Positions 61,958-64,000 of a DNA stretch of 64,000 nt are shown here, in pieces; the first letter of the stretch is position 1; each line of letters opens with the position of its first letter. The position numbers were made by a program, and so were the translations under genes. The stretch covers positions 558,001-622,000 of the forward strand of contig CANLZL010000002.1 in the NCBI GenBank assembly GCA_947495575.1. Direction: 5' to 3'. Below the pieces are notes generated by a model. That model was not told the origin of the DNA and did no database searches. It was given only the letters and a program-made list of their open reading frames with translations. The DNA comes from an uncultured Nioella sp. Lineage in GTDB: Bacteria > Pseudomonadota > Alphaproteobacteria > Rhodobacterales > Rhodobacteraceae.

Positions 61958-62293
61958 TTAGTCGAAGATATCCTCAATGACATCAAAAGCCTCGCCAAGC
62001 GCGCGTTTCCACATTGGCTTACGCGGTTTTTTACGACGTCGACGATCATCACCATCTCCGTCCCACTCGCGGGCGCGCCCACCCCAGTCATTCTGATCCC
62101 GCTTCCAATCCCCTTGCTGCGCATGACGTTGTTTTGACTTCTTTTTCTTGGATGATCGTGCTTCCGGCAGGGCCTTCATCTCGTGCAAGGGAGCGCCGCA
62201 CTTTCCACAGGCCAACTCGTGCCCGTCCCGTGCAGTCAGGCGTAGAGCGGTGCGTGACCCGCAGTAACAACAGGTTGCGATCTTGGTCGTCAT
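61958..62293 (-). CDS. Zinc-ribbon hypothetical protein with basic/acidic C-terminus
   Basis: CCYCGSRTALRL...ACGKCGAPLHEMKALP. Confidence 0.7.
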   Translation of the reverse strand: MTTKIATCCYCGSRTALRLTARDGHELACGKCGAPLHEMKALPEARSSKKKKSKQRHAQQGDWKRDQNDWGGRAREWDGDGDDRRRRKKPRKPMWKRALGEAFDVIEDIFD

Positions 62294-62303
62294 CTGGTGG
62301 CCC

Positions 62304-63083
62304 TTAACTGTTTCTTGTTACAGCATATAGGGAAACTGCGGCGGCATTCGAGACGTTGAGCGACCCAAATTCGCCCGCAAATGGGATGCGGACAAGGTGA
62401 TCGCACAGTTCTTTGGTGCGCGCGCGCAAGCCGGGGCCTTCTGCTCCAAGAACAAGAGCCACGGGGCGATCATTCAGTTCGGGCACCAGCGCGTCAATTG
62501 TACCTTCCCCCTCGCCGTCCAAACCAACCAGCGTGTAACCAAGCTTGCGCAGCTCTTCCATCGCATCACCAAGGTTCTTGATCCGCAAGTAAGGTTGACG
62601 TTCCAGCGCGCCCGAGGCGGTTTTTGCCAAAGCCCCGGTTTCAGGGGCCGAATGCCGGTGTGGCGCCACAACAGCACGCGCGCCGAACACTTCGGCTGAC
62701 CGTAAAACGGCGCCAACGTTATGGGGGTCGGTCACCCTATCAAGCAGCAAAACCCTAGGGGCACCTGGGCCAGGGTCACAGGCGTCGCGCAGTTTGCCCC
62801 AATCAAGTGGCTTCACTTCCAAGGCCGCCCCCTGATGCACAGACCCCGGATCCAACGGCACCGGAAATTTCCTTGGATCCGCAATCTCTGGCTCCATCCC
62901 CGAAAAGGCAATGGCTTCGGCCAGACGGTCGGACGCGTTTTTGGTGACGACCAGACGTAACCGGTCGCGCGCCTGATTCATCAACGCATCCCGCACCGCA
63001 TGCAGACCGAACAGCCAGACTGTTTCCGCAGCAGATTTGCGTTTTGCGCGTTCTTTTTCGACGACCCAGGTTGGTTTTTTCAT
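62304..63083 (-). CDS. rlmB: 23S rRNA (guanosine-2'-O)-methyltransferase RlmB-type (SpoU family)
   Basis: WLFGLHAVRDAL; LLLDRVTDPHNVGAVLRSAEVFGA; LVLGAEGPGLRARTKELCDHLVRIPF...SLNVSNAAAVSLYA. Confidence 0.9.
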   Translation of the reverse strand: MKKPTWVVEKERAKRKSAAETVWLFGLHAVRDALMNQARDRLRLVVTKNASDRLAEAIAFSGMEPEIADPRKFPVPLDPGSVHQGAALEVKPLDWGKLRDACDPGPGAPRVLLLDRVTDPHNVGAVLRSAEVFGARAVVAPHRHSAPETGALAKTASGALERQPYLRIKNLGDAMEELRKLGYTLVGLDGEGEGTIDALVPELNDRPVALVLGAEGPGLRARTKELCDHLVRIPFAGEFGSLNVSNAAAVSLYAVTRNS

Positions 63084-63227
63084 ATCGCGGCCCTCCAGAT
63101 CGGCCTTGCCGCCAGCTATGCCGCCCACCTTGGGAAAGGCAAGTGCAGATGCATGAGTTTTTCGTCTTGACGCCCTCTGCGCCGCGCATTATCCCCACCC
63201 AGCATTCAGTCGAAAGACTGAGGAAGT

Positions 63228-63311
63228 GGGCGACAGGCCGCAAGGTGTGGCAGGGGACTGTAACTCCCTCGCGGAGACGCACGCCTGGTTCGATTCCAGG
63301 GTCGCCCACCA
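63228..63311 (+). tRNA. tRNA-Tyr(GTA)
   Basis: GGGCGAC/GTCGCCC acceptor, anticodon loop CTGTAAC, long variable arm, GGTTCGATTCC T-arm, encoded ACCA. Confidence 0.95.
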
Positions 63312-63597
63312 CTTTCCTTTCTCTCAGATGACCTTGGAAGCGCTCTTGAACAGAGAGAGCTATTGGACAGTTGCGTCATCCTTCTCACTAGTTCCCTCTG
63401 AAAAACCACCCGTTTCTTTGTATTTCAAACCGGTATTTCCGTTTCGGCACTTTTGGGACTCTAGTCCGTTTTTGCAAATATAAAAATGACTCCCATATTT
63501 GGAAAGTTCGTGCTAGATCATCTGCAAGAAAGCGAGACGCCTGCCAGCCACCTGCCAGATCGTTTCGTCTTCTTGAAACTCGACACGGGAGGAAAAC

Positions 63598-64000
63598 ATG
63601 TCGTTTCTGAACTACAAATTGGCCGCAGCTGTGGCCGCCATCGCGCTGACCCCGGCAATCGGGGCCGCGCAGGACTATACATTCCGTCTTGCCCATGTGA
63701 CCTCGGACCAGGAGCCCCTTCAGCAAGCCATGGAAGAGTATGTGGCGAATGTGGAAGAACGCACCGAAGGCCGTGTCAGCATCCAGATTTTCCCCAATGC
63801 GCAGCTAGGCTCGAATCCGGAAGTGTTCGAACAGGTCCGCGCGGGTGCACCGATCATCACAATTTCCGATCCCGGCTACCTCAGTGATTTCGTGCCTGAT
63901 TTTGGGGTTCTCGGTGGGCCATACCTGATGGAAGACCCGCGTGATTTCCAACGCATCGTCGAATCTGACCTCTATACCGATATGTCGGATCGTCTGCGCG
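63598..64000 (+). CDS. TRAP transporter substrate-binding protein, DctP family (runs off window)
   Basis: Signal peptide; YTFRLAHVTSDQEPLQQAMEEYVANVEERTEGRVSIQIFPNAQLGSNPEVFEQVRAG. Confidence 0.9.
   Translation, partial: MSFLNYKLAAAVAAIALTPAIGAAQDYTFRLAHVTSDQEPLQQAMEEYVANVEERTEGRVSIQIFPNAQLGSNPEVFEQVRAGAPIITISDPGYLSDFVPDFGVLGGPYLMEDPRDFQRIVESDLYTDMSDRLR

Overview
Chromosomal window from an alphaproteobacterium of Rhodobacterales/Roseobacter type, judged from gene content and order. It contains an almost complete division/cell-wall (dcw) cluster on the minus strand (mraZ-rsmH-ftsL-ftsI-murE-murF-mraY-murD-VOC-ftsW-murG-murC-APC permease-DUF2484 x2-two small membrane proteins-murB-ddl-ftsQ-ftsA-ftsZ-lpxC-bamD-recN). 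It also contains cobT, a ClC channel, mrp/apbC, uvrD/pcrA, pyruvate carboxylase, a partial his cluster (hisB-hisH-glsA ... hisA ... hisF-hisE), two identical tRNA-Gly(GCC) genes and one tRNA-Tyr(GTA). The most striking region is about 39.2-39.7 kb. Directly downstream of a DUF1127 small protein gene lies a tandem array of five two-hairpin units. Nine of the ten loops carry CCTCCTCCC and the first carries CTCCTCCC. The stems vary in sequence but keep their pairing. Four further hairpins without the motif separate the units, and the array ends in a terminator hairpin. I read this as a five-copy member of the CcsR/'cuckoo' sRNA family with its DUF1127 partner (CcaF1-type), known from Rhodobacter sphaeroides. 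Possible in-window targets or related RNA controls are a DUF2147 gene with a perfect GGGAGGAGG Shine-Dalgarno and a DJ-1/PfpI gene whose Shine-Dalgarno is buried in a hairpin. A 53-codon ORF overlaps the murG stop and the murC start. No CRISPR array, prophage, IS element or biosynthetic cluster was found.
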